A stretch of DNA of 64,000 nt from Prunella strophiata (taxonomy: Eukaryota; Chordata; Aves; Passeriformes; Prunellidae). The notes beneath the pieces are model-generated. The model made no database searches and was not told the DNA's origin. It was given only the letters and a program-made list of their open reading frames with translations. Below, piece by piece: positions 25,285 through 39,729 of this stretch. Each line of letters opens with the position of its first letter. Within the stretch, counting starts at the first letter, position 1. The DNA lies in the NCBI GenBank assembly GCA_036583965.1, contig JAZBQD010000014.1, positions 3,566,191 through 3,630,190 on the forward strand, given 5' to 3'. The position numbers and the translations under genes are program-made.

Positions 25285-28200
25285 TCCAGAGCAAAACACA
25301 ACTAAAAAAAACCTGATCCAGCTTAGTGAGTAAGTCCCTTGCAGATCTATAGAGCTCCCACTGAATGAGCACATCCATTTCTCACCATTTGTCAGCCTTG
25401 CACTTGATGGAACTGCAGGGCTGAGAGGGATTGGGAGAGGTCACCCAGTCCCAGCTTCAATCCAGGGATCAGCTGTACCAATGTAATTTCTTTCAGATAA
25501 TAGTCTGACTTCTTGAAGTTACTCAAGACAGGAGACTCAGAACCTCCCAGTCTGTCTGGCCAGGGTATTGCTGTCTCTGCCTTTAGAAAATAACGCCTGT
25601 GTAATCTTTCCTGCATCACTTTTCTCTCGTTAATTTTTGTCCTAGCCACTGCAGCAAAAGGAGATGTGCTCTTTTCTGCAGTAAATGTTTTTTGTATTTG
25701 AAGAGTGATAGCACATTCCTTTGTCTCAAACTTTCAGTATATGCAACTCTTGTCTCCACCATGTTTTTCTGAATTTTTTTTTTCTGTTTTATTGCTTCTC
25801 TGGAACTACTTAGAGTAGAATCTTTCACATTTTAACAGCTATGTCTCCTGCTTAAAAACAGCTGCTTTTCCATTAAGGACAGTGGTGTCTGCAGCAGGTG
25901 CATCTGAGATGCTACTGGAAAGCTCTAATCCCACCTGAAAACATGCGCTGGGTGCCTCAGACACCATTTCATAAATGATGCTGTGTACATTTGTTCAATT
26001 AACTCGCAGTTAAATCCCCTCTTGTGCATTTGCTGCTGGAAGGAAGGCTTTGTGTGCTGCTCTCCTTTGCTTGGGTACCTGGCAGAGGACAAGTTTTGGG
26101 GCTGCTTGGCTTTGCTGAGCTCTGAGTGCAGAGCTCTTGAATAGCAAAATGGATTATGGTGCCTCCTGCACATCCAAAGAATTGTCAGTGAAGTCTGACT
26201 ACAGAATCTTTTCTTAGTGGGAAAAGGAAAAAGAAATGTTGATTTTTCAAGACAAGGAGTTGGCAAGGGGGAAGTATTTGCAATTTAAGGCATTTGATCT
26301 GGAAGTCAATGGGAAAAAATAAACATTAGACCTCAGGATATCAATTTTATGAGTCGGGTTTAAAAAGTACTCAGTCCCCTAAACATGATTATTTTAGTAT
26401 GTATAAGGTAAAGTGTGCAGAAGATTTAAAATCATAATCCATTTCCTTTTATTATCTTTAAGGAATAAACTGTTTGTACAAGCTGGAATAAGGTAACTAA
26501 TATAATGAGGATTATGCTTTTCTGTATGTTATGAATGTAATAAATCCTCTGTTAAAAAGGCATTATCAAGTCAATCTTTCCCCTTTATTAGATGACATTT
26601 AGTAGAAATTGACCTTGATGTCAGTCAGCATTTCCTGTTCCTTTTGCTGTGTTTTGGGCTACTTGATAAGAGAAATGCCTCTTCCTCTTCAAATGATGTT
26701 TTTGTCCCTTATCTCTTGATTTTTGCATTTTGGGGTTCTTGCCTTGTGATCACCAGAAGGAAGGTGTGAGCTAGCTGGGTGAGCTGTTTGTGTTCATGAA
26801 CTTGATGCATTTTTACAAAGTACTGAAGTAATCCAAAGGGGGGAGGAAAGACAAGGAAGGTGGTTCATTTGCTGCACACCACTGCTTTTTTTGGAGCTCT
26901 GCTGTAGTAACTGCAGCTCCAGTGGTGAACACAGTGGGATTTTTCCCACCTGTGCATCTGGGAGAGGCTGGAGATCAGTCCAGGTGTAGTGCAATGGAGG
27001 GGTGTGCTGTGCTGCCAAAGGAAAACCACTGTGCAAGACAAGACAGCAGTGATGGACAACATTTCCAGTAGATCATGACAGAATCCTCATGTGGTAGAGC
27101 TGCTTTCTTTTCACTCTCCCTCCTGACCCTTTGTGGGATAGGATTTTGAACAAACTTCCCAATCTTTGGAAGTGCAAAATGCTTCTGCAGTCAAAAAGTC
27201 AGAGTAGCTGATGGCAGATGACAGCTGCTGATGAGCAGCTCAGCCCCTCCTCAGTGCAGAATTTGGGTGGAATGTCACAACATAAAGATGTTACAGAAAT
27301 TTTGCAGAGTTAACAACCAGCACACGTCTTGTAATAAAAGAAATAAAGTTCACATGGTGGTGGGGAAATGATGGTCACCTCAGCAAACAGGAATATTGGG
27401 CACAGGGGTCATCCTTGGGCTGTGAATTAAAGTGCAGAAGAGTAGGTAGTGCAGGCACAGAGTGTGTGGTGGTTGGGCTCATCCCCCATCAACTGGCCCC
27501 AGGTGTGCAGCCCAGGTGAGCAGCATTGCAGGGAAGGAGCCATGGAGTGCCCAGGGGCACTGACCAACCCCAGAGGGAGCAGAGGGCACACAGGTGCAGG
27601 GCATCAGCAGCAGGGATGAAAGGCTGGGCTGAGGGACACGAGGGGCAGATGCTGCAGCCTTCTGAAGAGGTGAGGTGTTACCTGTGTTTGTGTTGAAGCT
27701 TTCTGATATTGTATGGTGACACTCTGTGTGTTGTGGTCATCTCAGCTGTGACAGGTAGGGCCAACTCTTCAGAACTCTTCTGAATTTTCTGCATGCATTT
27801 CTGAGGGAAGTCTTTGAAGTCCTGTAAATACAGGATATTAGTGTGTGTTACTTCTTATGAGAAGATGGGAATAAAAAAAACAACAACAAAACAAAAAGCT
27901 CTGAGATTTTGTCAAAGCCAATGTGATTTAAGGTGCAGTCCTTCAAAATGGATGGCTGTGTTAAAACTGAGGACTGGCCACAGGAATTGTGGTAGGAAAT
28001 GGCTCTTCATCACCAGCAAAAGATCAGTTTGTGCTGTTACAGTTTCCTTTTTGCTTCCAGATTTATCAGTTCTCTGTCGGGTAGTCTTTTGAACTGTTTT
28101 GATAAATAATTGTACTTGTGAAGGTTAATGGAGTGTCAGTCCCTTATTTACTCTCAAGTCAAATGTAGTGCATGCTAGTCAGAAGTGTAGGTCATGCTTC

Positions 28201-29481
28201 ATGACCAGCTGACCTTAGTGCTTTAAAGTGTGGTTATAGTCAGATAAATGACTGTAAAAATGACATTAAAGGGTCCTATGTTTTCTGTCTTGCTGTGGCT
28301 TTTGAGGTCAAATTCAGTTGCATAAAAATATGATATTTCTATTAATTGCCTATAATGCTATAACTTAACCCAGGGTTTGAAAATATGCTGTGTCTCTTTT
28401 TGCTTCACATCATCCCCAGTAATAAACACTTTGCAAATGGTACTTAAATATTTTTTTGATGATATGTCTGCACAGCAGAATCCAGTTCCTTCTTTTGTAG
28501 CTGTATTGAATCTTCAGTGCTGAGGGCAGTTAAAAAGAAATAGTCAATAAATCAAGTAGATAGACGTGACTCAGAAAATACATGGGGAACAACTATATTG
28601 AATATAGGTGACATTTTAAAGTCACTGTTCTGTTCACCCCCATATGTAGTTGGATGTTCTCCTGTTTCAGAAGCAGAGCACAGATAATTTCATCTAAACT
28701 TGCACTAATCTGTGTCAATCTCAAATTAATTCATCCTTGCAGTCAGAAGAATGACCAGCAATTTCCAAAGGTGTTTGCTGCTCTCTGTTTTCCAGTTTAT
28801 TTTCCTTAGTGTCTTCACTGGATATTGTGTTTCTTTTCAGTAGTGCTTATGCCCTTAAATTAATTTAACTACCAAAATTTGAGGCATTTTAACAGCTAAT
28901 TCTGACTGTATTTTGTTTATCACTGTACATAATCTGAGCTCTTAATTTACTCTTGTTACTTCCAAGGAAGAAAGTTTTACTTTGTATTGAAGTGAATAAT
29001 AGCTGACATGAAAATTAATAAACACAAGGCTTGAAATCAAATGTGTTCAGGAAGTGAGATTTCCAGAGCAGTTTAGTCATCTGAAAAAGTGATCCCATTG
29101 TTCACTGAAAAGAACTTGTGGAGTTAAATGCAGTTTGCTCATGAGGATCTCTTGAAACTTTTGCTGAGTTGCTCAGTGTTCTGCCCAGCTCCTGTAGAAA
29201 ACAAATGTGCTGAGATCTGGAAAAGCATGATGATAATCAAGATCTTAATGGGAAAAAGTTTCCAAAAAGATTGGGTATTTTAGGCAGTCCTCAGTTCTCC
29301 ATTCAGTCACTGGAAATATAATTCAGGTATTGCTGTTTGATTCTATGTGCCTTCCTAATTCAGGTTTTCTCCTTTGTAGGGGATGTTTGGGCTGATTGGG
29401 GTAACTGTGGTTTGTACACAACCAGTCTGGGTAAGCATGGGGCTGGGTTCAGACTGGTTCTGAACTGTTCAAACTGGATCC

Positions 29482-29549
29482 AACTGCATCCAGCCAGTTC
29501 TGACTGGCTCAAACCTGTTGGGACCAGTCTGAACTGGTTGGATGCAGTT
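29482..29549. repeat. Imperfect inverted repeat, 26-bp arms, 16-base loop
   Basis: The left arm (29482-29507) begins AACTGCATCCAGCCAG and the right arm (29524-29549) ends GGTTGGATGCAGTT. The arms match as reverse complements at 24 of 26 positions, and one of the two exceptions would be a G-U pair in RNA. The loop is 29508-29523. The preceding 40 bases hold further related pieces built on ACTGG and GAACTG, so the hairpin may have grown from a small degenerate tandem repeat. The size would suit a miRNA-like precursor, but nothing shows processing or conservation. Confidence 0.7.
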
Positions 29550-30098
29550 TAGATCAGCAGTTGTGTTATAGTGTCATTGTAGCATCTTTTAACCCTCTAT
29601 TTCTGAGAGCTTCTCTCAGCCTGGAATTATGAGACACTCGGTAGTGTTTGGACAGCAAATCAAATAAATCAAAGTATATTGAGAAGAGCTTTATATAAAT
29701 GTGAGTGCAGCCTCCAGTGCTGTCAGAGGGGCTGTGAGGGGGACTGGGTCCCTTTCAGAGGGACCAGTCTTTCTTGTCTCACTTTTGCCCCCTTGTAACA
29801 TACACATGAGCTCTCAGCATAGTTCCCCTTTATATGTCATGTGCGTGTGATTTTCACTTTTATTTCACCTAATTGAATCTGTCCAGGCAATTTATTTTTC
29901 AAATAACTCATCCCCACATAAATGTACATCTGAAGATTAAAAAAACTCTGAAATTAAAAAAAAAATGTATGTAACTCTTTTGGGTATGCTTAAATATGTA
30001 TGCTGTAAAGGTAGACACTCATAGACCAGAATAGAAGGGAATAGGAAAATAAGAAAACCCTTCAAAATGCACTGTAATTTCTTCTAATGTACATGAAT

Positions 30099-30129
30099 AC
30101 ATATATATGTATGTGTGTATATATATATA
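30099..30129 (+). repeat. AT/GT microsatellite
   Basis: An alternating purine-pyrimidine stretch of the form ATATATATGTATGTGTGTAT followed by more AT repeats. It is a simple repeat. Confidence 0.8.
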
Positions 30130-32404
30130 GAAAGTGTGACTCAAAACCAAATACCCTGTCTTTGTGTTCACCCCTCTCTGTGCTCAAGGTCTCTAGGTGC
30201 TCAATAGGAGCTTTTTAATTATTTTTTCCCTGTTTGATGTTGCTGAGTATAATGAATGCATTGCAGAGAACTTTTTGTTAGAAGCCTCCTGTAGATCAGC
30301 TTAGTGCTGGTAGGCACAGTGGTACCTGGTTGGATCACATTGTGAGACCCAATTTTAATAAATTTAAGAGCAGAAAGAGAGAGATTTTGTGAAACCATGC
30401 TCTGTTAGCCAAGCGATGCTTTCTCACCATAAAGCAGCCTTACATTCTTTCCAGTCAAAGTGGAGAAAATTGTGCCTTTCTTATTTGGGTTGGGCAATTC
30501 TGTGGGTTTTTCAGCATCACTTCATGATGACTGAAAACTACAGGGAATACTCAGAAATCAGTGATTCAAAGAGGAATTTGGAGAAGAAGGGCTATTTCCA
30601 GCAAAAGTTATTCATTCTCTGCTGATGGTGGGTAGTTGGCTGTGACTGTAGAAGAATTGATGTTCCTTGGGGTTTTTTTGGTTTGTTTGTGAACATGACG
30701 TACATCAGTGCACGAAATTAATTGTTGAGGAAAATACATTGTGCACTTAGTCATCTACAGGAATTTGATTTCTTTAATGAAATGATATAAGAGAATGAGA
30801 ATGAACTGCTTTAAAGCTAATAAAGATCATTTGTATTACTCAGAATAATTTAGGTAAGTGATGAGAAAGGGGAGGGAAATTAGCATTTCTGTACAGTTTG
30901 CTTAGTGTATAATTCTTAATCAGGAATGTCACAACATCCCTTGATATCATCTTATCACAAAGGTCTTTCAGTGTAGGCAATGTATGCTGCTGACTGCAGT
31001 TTACAGAAACAGAAGAAAGAATAACTCATCTGCAGAGTGAGAACAACTGTGAATCTGTCATAAATTAGAATTTATTAGGGTATTTTGCATCACTCAGCCA
31101 CAGTCTAAACTGGAGAGGTCTGTGTACATTTTAAATCTTATTTAAGCTCTGCTTGGGTGAGCTTTAGAATGGGACTTAAATGGTAAAATGACATCATGCT
31201 GCTCCCTGGAGTAGAACATACTGTCCCCATTTGAGGTGCAGTGAGACCCAGAAGAGTGAGCAGGGAATTATTATCAAATATCTTGATAACCCTTGGGTGC
31301 TGAATGTGCTCTGCCTTTCCTGTGCTTTGGAACCTGGCAAATCAGCTTGTGCCATGTCCTGGCCTGTCCTATGCACAGTACCACAAAGGTATTTTGTGGG
31401 GATTAACTAAAAAAATTCTGAATGGCTCTAACCCATATTATGTTTATGTATCATTGTTACATTGATTGACTTCTGCCATATTAATTTTTAATAATTATCC
31501 TGATCTACTTGGCATTTTTGATCAAATACTGTCCTTTGAAGTGTGCAAGATCCAAATAAGTTTGATTCCTACTCTGTAAGTATGTTCTGTGGAGCTGCCT
31601 TTCTGTGAAAGGATTTATTCTCTGTTTATAAGCAGGAATATGTATATTCCTTTTCTTTTTATATCCTGTGCAATTCTTCCTCCAAAGGTGAGAAAACTAC
31701 TTTGGTTTACACCAGAATTCCAAATTCTGCTTCACTGAAGTTGTGTAATGGTTGTAGGTAGGAAGAAAATCAAGTTATAAAAGAGCAGAATAGATGAAAT
31801 AAATTTTGGAGGGAAAGAAAGTTTGTTAATAACTGCTAAAGAAGATTAAACCAGTTACTGCTTGGCAATGTCCATGTAAGAAAGTTAGTAGTAGACCAAG
31901 TAATGGAAGTCTGTGAAATGCAGGTAGCAGAATAGAGAACTTAGATGAAAGCAGATCCGTGAGTCCCTTGGGCTGGATGATACTGATTGCAAAAATAAAT
32001 GAGATGAACATTCTGAACCAAAGAGTTTTTTTTTTTAATTCCTATTCTTATGCTGTAGTAAACGCCAGTGGAGATAGTGAAGCTATTTCTCAAGTGGCTG
32101 TTCCATTTTAATAAAGTTATGTTTTCTGGCCCTTCTTGAAAATGAAAACTTCCAGAAGATTGCTTTCAGAAGAAGGAAATAGTGTGATGCTAATCTCTGT
32201 GGAGGCAAAGACTATTTTGATGGTTATCATCTTGTAAGTGTTGTTATAATCTTCTGAAAAGCAAAAGAACAAATACAAGGTAAAAGTAGATAAACAGATG
32301 TGAATTGAGGAAGGCTCATGAAAAATACTCAATGTGTATAAAGCAGGAACATGATTATTTAAGAAGTCTAGTGGAGTTAGCCATGTACCTGTCTGTCACA
32401 GAAT

Positions 32405-32866
32405 TGATGCCTTGACAGGCTGCCCTAGAACAGAGTCTGGGACAGAGTTACAGAATAAAGCAGGGATTTATTGCAAGGATCTCCTCCATGGATCCACCTT
32501 GGGCAGCACCAGAGCCCAGCCAGGGCTGCACCCAAGATGAACCAAAATGGGCCCAAAATGCACCAATGGTCACGGGGTCTCTCACTGGGATCAGCTCTGC
32601 TCCATTTGCACCTTGGAGTTCATTGTCCCATCCCAGCTTTAGCCCCTGCAGTCCCACCCTGCTTGTTTTTCTCTCCTCAGCCCACGCTGTTTGTGCTCTT
32701 GGGCTGAGATTTGGATCATTTGTCCTTGGTGCCCAGCTGGAGCAGGAATTGTTTTGTCTCCCTGCTCTGTGCACAGAGCTCACCATGCCCCTAATATGAA
32801 GCTCAGACCCACACACTAAAGCAGCACAGAATCTGAAAAATAGAAAAGGTAAAACCTGAGCCATCA
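32405..32866 (-). mobile_element. Solo LTR, copy A (endogenous retrovirus-type)
   Basis: This 462-bp element shares about 95% identity (estimated by eye) with the segment at 51009-51563, apart from a repeat-number difference. Shared sequence starts and stops abruptly at TGATGCC (32405) and GCCATCA (32866), giving the TG...CA and short inverted ends typical of LTRs. The minus strand is the likely sense: there an AATAAA signal (TTTATT at 32467-32472 on the + strand) lies near the 3' end, leaving a short R-U5. No gag, pol or env and no second LTR lies beside it, so it is solo. It holds one copy of the 32-bp unit (32531-32562) that is amplified in copy B. I see no clear target-site duplication (flanks AGAAT and TAACT). 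The family name is not known to me with certainty. Confidence 0.7.
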
Positions 32867-35800
32867 TAACTATTTAACGTGTGGCTTTTCTTTACTTTCC
32901 TCTCAGCCACCCAGCCAAAGGAATGAAGTGAAATAATCTGCCTGGTACAAGTTTTTGTAGGCTAGCAGAGAACAGATGAAGTAAACTGACATCCCTTTCC
33001 ATCTGAAAACTGCAGTGAACTGAAGTGTGAAAGCTGGGAACAGTCCAGGAGCCACTGCTGGCCCATGGCATTCCTTTTATCCCGAGTTCTGTTCTGATAG
33101 TCCTCTCCCCTCCTTCCAAGGAATTAGCACAGACAATGGGTTTGTTTCATAGTAACAAAGCTGGTGATCAAACTGGCTTTGACACTCAACATAGGTTTTA
33201 TTACACTCACAAGCCAGAGTTGTTGTATCTGGTTAGTAAGCTTGTATTTTTACAAAGATAATCGTTTTATACTGCATGATTTCCAAACTATTAGAAGGAT
33301 TTAATGTATGCTGAAGCCTCTACCAAGCTGTTTTGATAAGCAGTCTTATTTTTTGTTTAGCAAGGTCTTACGGGCGATCTTTAGTCCCTCAGGGAAGAGC
33401 TCATAAAAGTCTTAAAAGTGCTTTTGCAGAGCTTTATTTATTATTTTTAAGCATGAAGATTACTAGCACAAAGATAACAAGGCTCTTGTAGTACAACATG
33501 TTCTTTGTTTTTGCAGGTTATAGCTAACATATTAGGAGTTCTCAGAATGCCAGTTTTGTTTGTTAAGTGTTTTGAGAGCAAATAGATGTAATCCTATATT
33601 GCGTTGTTTTCTTGAAATGAGTTTAGCCAGAGAAAGAAGCAGTAGGAGAGATCTGGTCTGAGCATGGGTGTCAGGAATCATGTCACTAACCACATTTACC
33701 CATTACAAAGTAGTTGTTGCAATTTTTTACTGTATTTAATATCTAAGTATTTGCAAATTATGTTTATATATGGAGAGCACTTCATTGCAAGAAACGGGGA
33801 CAAAGAAGTGGGCTGAAAATAAAACCAAAATATAGACCACAGAAGAAAATAATTTAAAAAAAACCTCCTGCTTGGCATTCAATATAAAAAAGTTCTAAAA
33901 TTTCAGTCACGACATTTTCTCATATATTTTTACTACAAACAGATCCACAGGTTTGCGTATAATTCCTTGATTTTTAATAAATCGGGTAGAAATGATGGGG
34001 TAAGCAGTAAGAAATACTAGACTTGTGCTGTATGTTTGGGGATGGGCTGGAATGCAGAACAGCCAGAGGAGAAATGTTTGTTTTAAAGCTTTGGTTATCA
34101 GATTGTGCTCAGTGCTGGAGATAGTCTGATAATGGTCTGGTGAAGAGGCACACAGAGTCACCCAGCCACCTCGGGCTGGTTCCACCTCTTCATTTTCAGA
34201 CACTTTAAATGAAGTCAGTGAGAATTAACTGAATATGTATATTACTGTGCATTTCCAGAAATCCCACTAGGCACCTCCTTCTATCTGTAGATACTTAAAT
34301 CCTTGAAAAATCTGTTCCTATGCTCTCTAAATCTCAGAGGATAAAGTTAGAAATCAGTGCAAAACGGATTATAAGTTACTCCTTTTGTGTGAATGCGACC
34401 AAACGGTTTCTGGCAGTTCATCTCTAAACCTTGTAAATGTTAGAGATTTTCTCCTGCTTGTGCAGTTGTGGCAGCAGTCTGAGTATTGTGGTGTTTGGGT
34501 AAAAGCAAGGTACATTTCAGTGTTCCTGTCAGATATTGTGGGGTGGCACTTGATATATGAGAGAATTCCCAATTTCCGGTTTCAGGTGATTGGGCTGGAG
34601 TGCCCCACGGAGTAATGTAAGAGTAATATAAGGGCTGAGCATTTATTGCATCAATAAAAATGAAAACACAACCACTGTGAGGCTTTTAGCCAATAATCTC
34701 TAGGCTTTTTATATCAATTATATAAAATGCCTCAAGCTGCAGGAACTGTTCATTAATATCTCAGTTTACATATGGAGGAAAAAAGGTAAAAGAAGGGAAA
34801 GTGTCTCATGTAGCAGAGTTCCTATGGCAGCTGGTTGTCTTTCTGAGCTTTGAAGGATTTCCAGCCAGCTTCATGGATACCAAGCACTGGAAATACCTGT
34901 TAGCCTTCCCAGTGGAACCTCTGCCAGTGTATCTTCTTGCTTCATTAACAAGAGGTCATTAATCAGACACAGCACTTCACGTCAAATAAACACAAACTGA
35001 AGGACAAGAGCTAGTAATGATCGCTAAAAATAAATAAAATTCCATTACAAAGTGAAATTTTAACATTTTAGGGGGAGAACAAGATGTCATCAGGATTATA
35101 TAAGTCTAGTAATCAGTAGTACCTCCAAGATGTAGATCATGGGGTTCCAAATCTGTTGTGTCAGTAAAGCCAAATCTGTATTTGACTTGAGTGTATTTCT
35201 CTTGATGGTAGTAGCATGGTCACAGTAGAAAGAAATAAAAAAACCATCTATGTTCACTGTGTTTAGTTCACCTAATTCAGGTAAAAGTTCTCTGCCACAA
35301 GGGCCTCTTCAGCTGACTCTTTGATCAATTCACTTGCTTCCTCACTCTCTATTGTGTTTGATTTCCTTGTCATCATTAAAACCACAGTCCTAAGATAAGA
35401 AATAATCAGTGTAAGGGCAGTGGTTGCTCCGCATGGATCTGATTGCAAACCTTTGGATCTTTATATGATGCCCTTAACCACTTTTATGCCTCTTTGGGTT
35501 ATGTGTCAGTGTTTACTCCTAACAATGCATTTATCCTCTTCCACCTGTTTTTCCCTTCTATGACCTTCTGTAGTCTCCTGTTTGCTTGTGGTGTCCTCCA
35601 CTGTTTCCTTTTAAATCTCCTTGGGATCATTTCTCTCCACCACTGATGAGCAACTTTACTTCATGGAGGAGGCTTACAGACCAAAGACCTATTTAAATAC
35701 AGGATACAAGTAAGGAAATCCTAACATGTGAAAGGCCCAGTGTCCACTGGGAAGCCTTATGGAATATGGGTTTTATCTTCCTGTAGGTGCCAGGTTGACA

Positions 35801-38800
35801 GCCCCATAAACCAGGCAGGTGTGTGGTAATGCCTGCCCTGCAGCCCCTGTGGCACAGCTTGTACAAGGGCACAGCTTTCCAGACCACTTAAGAGACTTGA
35901 AAATATGATTCCCATTGAAAGGCGATGGCACTTAAGCTCCTGAAGTAAGTTAATTACATTAATTGAGGCAAAGATTGTAAATGGAAGGTTAAGCAAAAAT
36001 TGATCTTACTTTGTGAATATTGCGTGTCTGTTTTGTTTCTTTTAAACGTTAACAAATACTGGAAATGTCAAGTTGAGTTTTCTTGTAATTGCTGGTGGGC
36101 CTCCTGTGGGCAATGGAAGTATTTCTACAGCTTCCAGATTTTCACTTGAAGCAGCTGTGCTGTTGAATCTTACACATAGATACTCATTTCCTAAAATATT
36201 GTTGGGGAAAATAAATTTTTAAAAATAGGAAACAATACTAAATTGCCGGAGAATCATTTGTCTTCAGAGGAGTAAAGTATTCTGTTTTCTGATTATCTCT
36301 TATGTCATACTGTTATCAGCTTCCTGGTCACTATGGAGACTGTAAAATAGATAGGCCTACATGTCTAATGTAGAAAGCAGAGGAAAAAAAAAATCCCTGC
36401 CTTTGGTCTTCTTTACACATTCTAAAAGAGTGAAGTATGGGCAAAATTCCAACTTTGAAAAAAAGAACCTTTTTGGTTGCTTTTAGGATCACAGGCTTCT
36501 TAAAATCAGACAATATCTGTGCTTGTTTTAAAGACCCAAGTATTTTATTCCAGGTGTTTTTGGCTGCAAAACCAGCAGCTTGATTCTCATGATATATATT
36601 TTTTTTTTCCCTGCAGATGCAGACTTCATGCATACCATATGGTGGTAATTAACAGTTTCAGACTTAGTTCTCAGTTTTCTTCTGCCTCGATTCTTGGTTG
36701 GTTTGGGACAAAATTTTAATGTCACAGAAGCAGAGTGTCTGCGTTTAATTGCAGACAGGAATAATGTGCATCTCTAGATGAGGAAGGAGAAGATGAGATC
36801 TATTTAGAGCACTAAGAGATATTTTGGAAATCTCACCGAGTACAACCTGTTTCTTTTCATTAAGCCTTTAAATGTTCCTCTGTAGAACTGAAATGTGCCT
36901 CTCTTGGACCCTGGAAACAGAGGGAGACAATTTGAAAGATACAGCTGGAATGAAGAGTTTCTTTTAACAACACAATGTTTGCACTTTTTATGAGAGCAAG
37001 GGTAACATTGTGTAATCTTTAAAAAAGATATTGCTCAGTGAGGACAAGTCCATTGTCCAGTGACATGACTTTTCCTGTCAATCACAAAGGTGACAAGGGG
37101 GCTAGATTAAGTAAAGCTTGCCCAAGATTAACAAAGGAAGATTATTGACCTCATCCTGAAAGGGCAGAAGCCTGTTTTATCATTAAACCTTGGAAGAGGT
37201 ATTTCCTCCATAGGTGGAAAGCTGTTTGGCCATATCGAGGCAACTTTCTTGTAAATGAACAGGTCTTCCTGTGGATTCTGGCTTGGAGCAGAAGCAGAGG
37301 ACACCAAACGTGGGCTGGTCCCTTTTGTGTTGCTGCTGCTTGGGAGGGGAAGAAGGGGCTGGAGTGTTTGCTTCAGCAAGATCTGTGCAGGTCCTTGTCT
37401 GCTTTCTGAAGTGGGAAGTCAAGAAGCAGCAGCCTCAGGTGTTTGGTGAGTACCATCCCAGCTCAGAGCTGGAGGAGGTGTTGGGCCAGCACCCACCAGC
37501 AGAGCAATTGGCAGTGCAGGTGAACCACAGAGCCCCATCCACCAGGCAGCTGCTGCCTGCACAGAGCTGTTAGCAGGATTAGCAGTGCCAGAGGCTGGAA
37601 TGTAATCAAACTTGAGCAGGTGAGGTGGTTATGCAGCTGGGAGAGACTGTTCTCCAGGAAAAGTGTTTGTCCACTGCTCTGCTGGCTGAGAGATGGGTCC
37701 TGTGTGTGGCTTGATGGACTTAATTGTACAATGTCAGTGGCAGATATTGATGTTTCTCAGTACCACTTTGCAGTGCTGTTGCTTTTCTCTCAGTGAAACT
37801 GGAGAAAGTCATGTCGATCTGTCCTTTTAAAAGAGCAACCTGCTAAATCTCACTTGTTGGGAGGGAACTTCTTCTCAGGGGATTGATTTTAAACTGTTGC
37901 TGACATATCTCTTGCCATTAAGGATTTCTCTGAGTGTTTTCAGGGGGACAGTTAAACTTCTGTATGCAATACCAGAGGATTTTCTTTACTCAAAGTTTTT
38001 TGGCTTTTTGCAGCCATTGACAGGTTTTATGTGGTGGAAGTATCCTTTCTTTTTACGTGCTACAAATAAAATTCCAGATCTATTGAGAGATATTTTCATG
38101 TATCCAAATAACAGCATAAGAAAGAACAAAATAAAAGAGAGGTGCATGAAGTGAAAGCCAAGGTGGCTGTTGCACATTTCAGTGGTGTTGTTGTGGATGG
38201 CAGAATAAGAGGATCCTGGGCTTGTGGGGCAGCAGGTTCTGGAGCTGGTTTGCTGGAGGATTGCTGCTGAAGTGTCCTCAGCAGCAGAAGCTGGGGTGAG
38301 CTCTCCTCCAGCAGCACAGAGAGGAGAGGGTTCCTCTTGGATTGCGAATCACGCAATGCATGTGTGATTGCTACAGATCTTTCTGAATGAATAATTCACT
38401 GGGGTACTGTAATTTAGCCCACTGAGATGTGATTGCAGCTGTTCCCCTACTGTATATGTGTTTTGATTGAGGCTTAAATCCCACAAGTGTATAAATAGCC
38501 ATGTATGTGATATGCAAACACTGCATACATGCACACCTAACCAAGAGATCTAAAGTAACTTTTTGCAGGGGGATGGTTTCTTGATTGTATGTTTTAGTAT
38601 ATAATTTACCTTTTAAAAAAATCTGTGTACAACACTTGCCTTTCCTTTCTTATCCAGCTATGAAGTCTTTCTAACTGCGGTATTATAAATGCTTTTACCC
38701 AACATTGTAGTAGGAGGGTATCTCTCTTATTAATGAATTTATAATTCCAAGACCTTTATAATATAAGAGCCTGTTTTACAGGTAGGAAGCTGAAATGCAG

Positions 38801-39652
38801 GGAAAAAAGTTTTATTTTCCGTGATTCCACAGTGCATTTGTAAGAACTAGGAACTGAGTATTCAGAGTCCCTTCATGATGCTTTGTTCACAGACTGCTGC
38901 ATTGTCCCCCTCACAATTCCTTTTCCCCAGAAAGCAAGGCAGAGTTTTAAAAATACTTGTGAGTTTCATTTGAAAGCCAAGCAATTTGTGATTTTGAAAA
39001 CCATCTTATATTACTTTACATAATCATTCAGTCCTCGTGTTCTTGTGCTTCTTCTCTTATAACAAACTGGCTTTATACTCAGAATATATTTGTAGATATA
39101 AAACCCCACTTGCATGTACCCCAAATGTGCATGGAAGCAGCAGTGGTGATACCTGAGGTTTAGGGAAGTTTTACAAATAGTTTGTGACCAATATGTGACA
39201 CACAGAAACAGGAGTGAAAGCCTTTTGGGACCTGCTTTGAATTAAAACAAGAAACTATTCCTGGTAAAATGAAGAAACACACTGTTCCTATACATGACTG
39301 GTGGCATAGGTAGATTTAAGAACTGTAAATAAGGATGATGATATTTGGCTTATCTGTCTCAAAGTGTGAATAAGAAAGCAGCTTTCAAGATATTTCCTCT
39401 TTTAGCCTTGTGTGTAGGAAAAAAAAATTGCCACTTGGTGATAATGGTTTGGAATTTTAGATAAAATCTGAAATGGTGCTGAAGTTAACCTGCTGAAGTA
39501 AATTTTGCTTGTTTAGATCGGTGTTAAAAAATCAAATTACTCAAATTACTATAGGTGAAAAAAATTGCATTTGGCTTCACCTAAGTTTTGAAGTCCGGTG
39601 TTAGCAACTAGGAGTTTTTCAAGTGCAGAACAAAAATGGAGAGAGTTGGAAG

Positions 39653-39672
39653 AAAAAAAAAAAAAAAAAAAA
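39653..39672 (+). repeat. Poly(A) run of 20
   Basis: An uninterrupted run of A following GGAAG. It is a simple repeat without a recognisable retroposed body. Confidence 0.85.
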
Positions 39673-39729
39673 GGAGCATTTCTGTTGATTGGAGTTGGAA
39701 AATTTTTTAGGGCTTGGTCGAAAGCTGAT

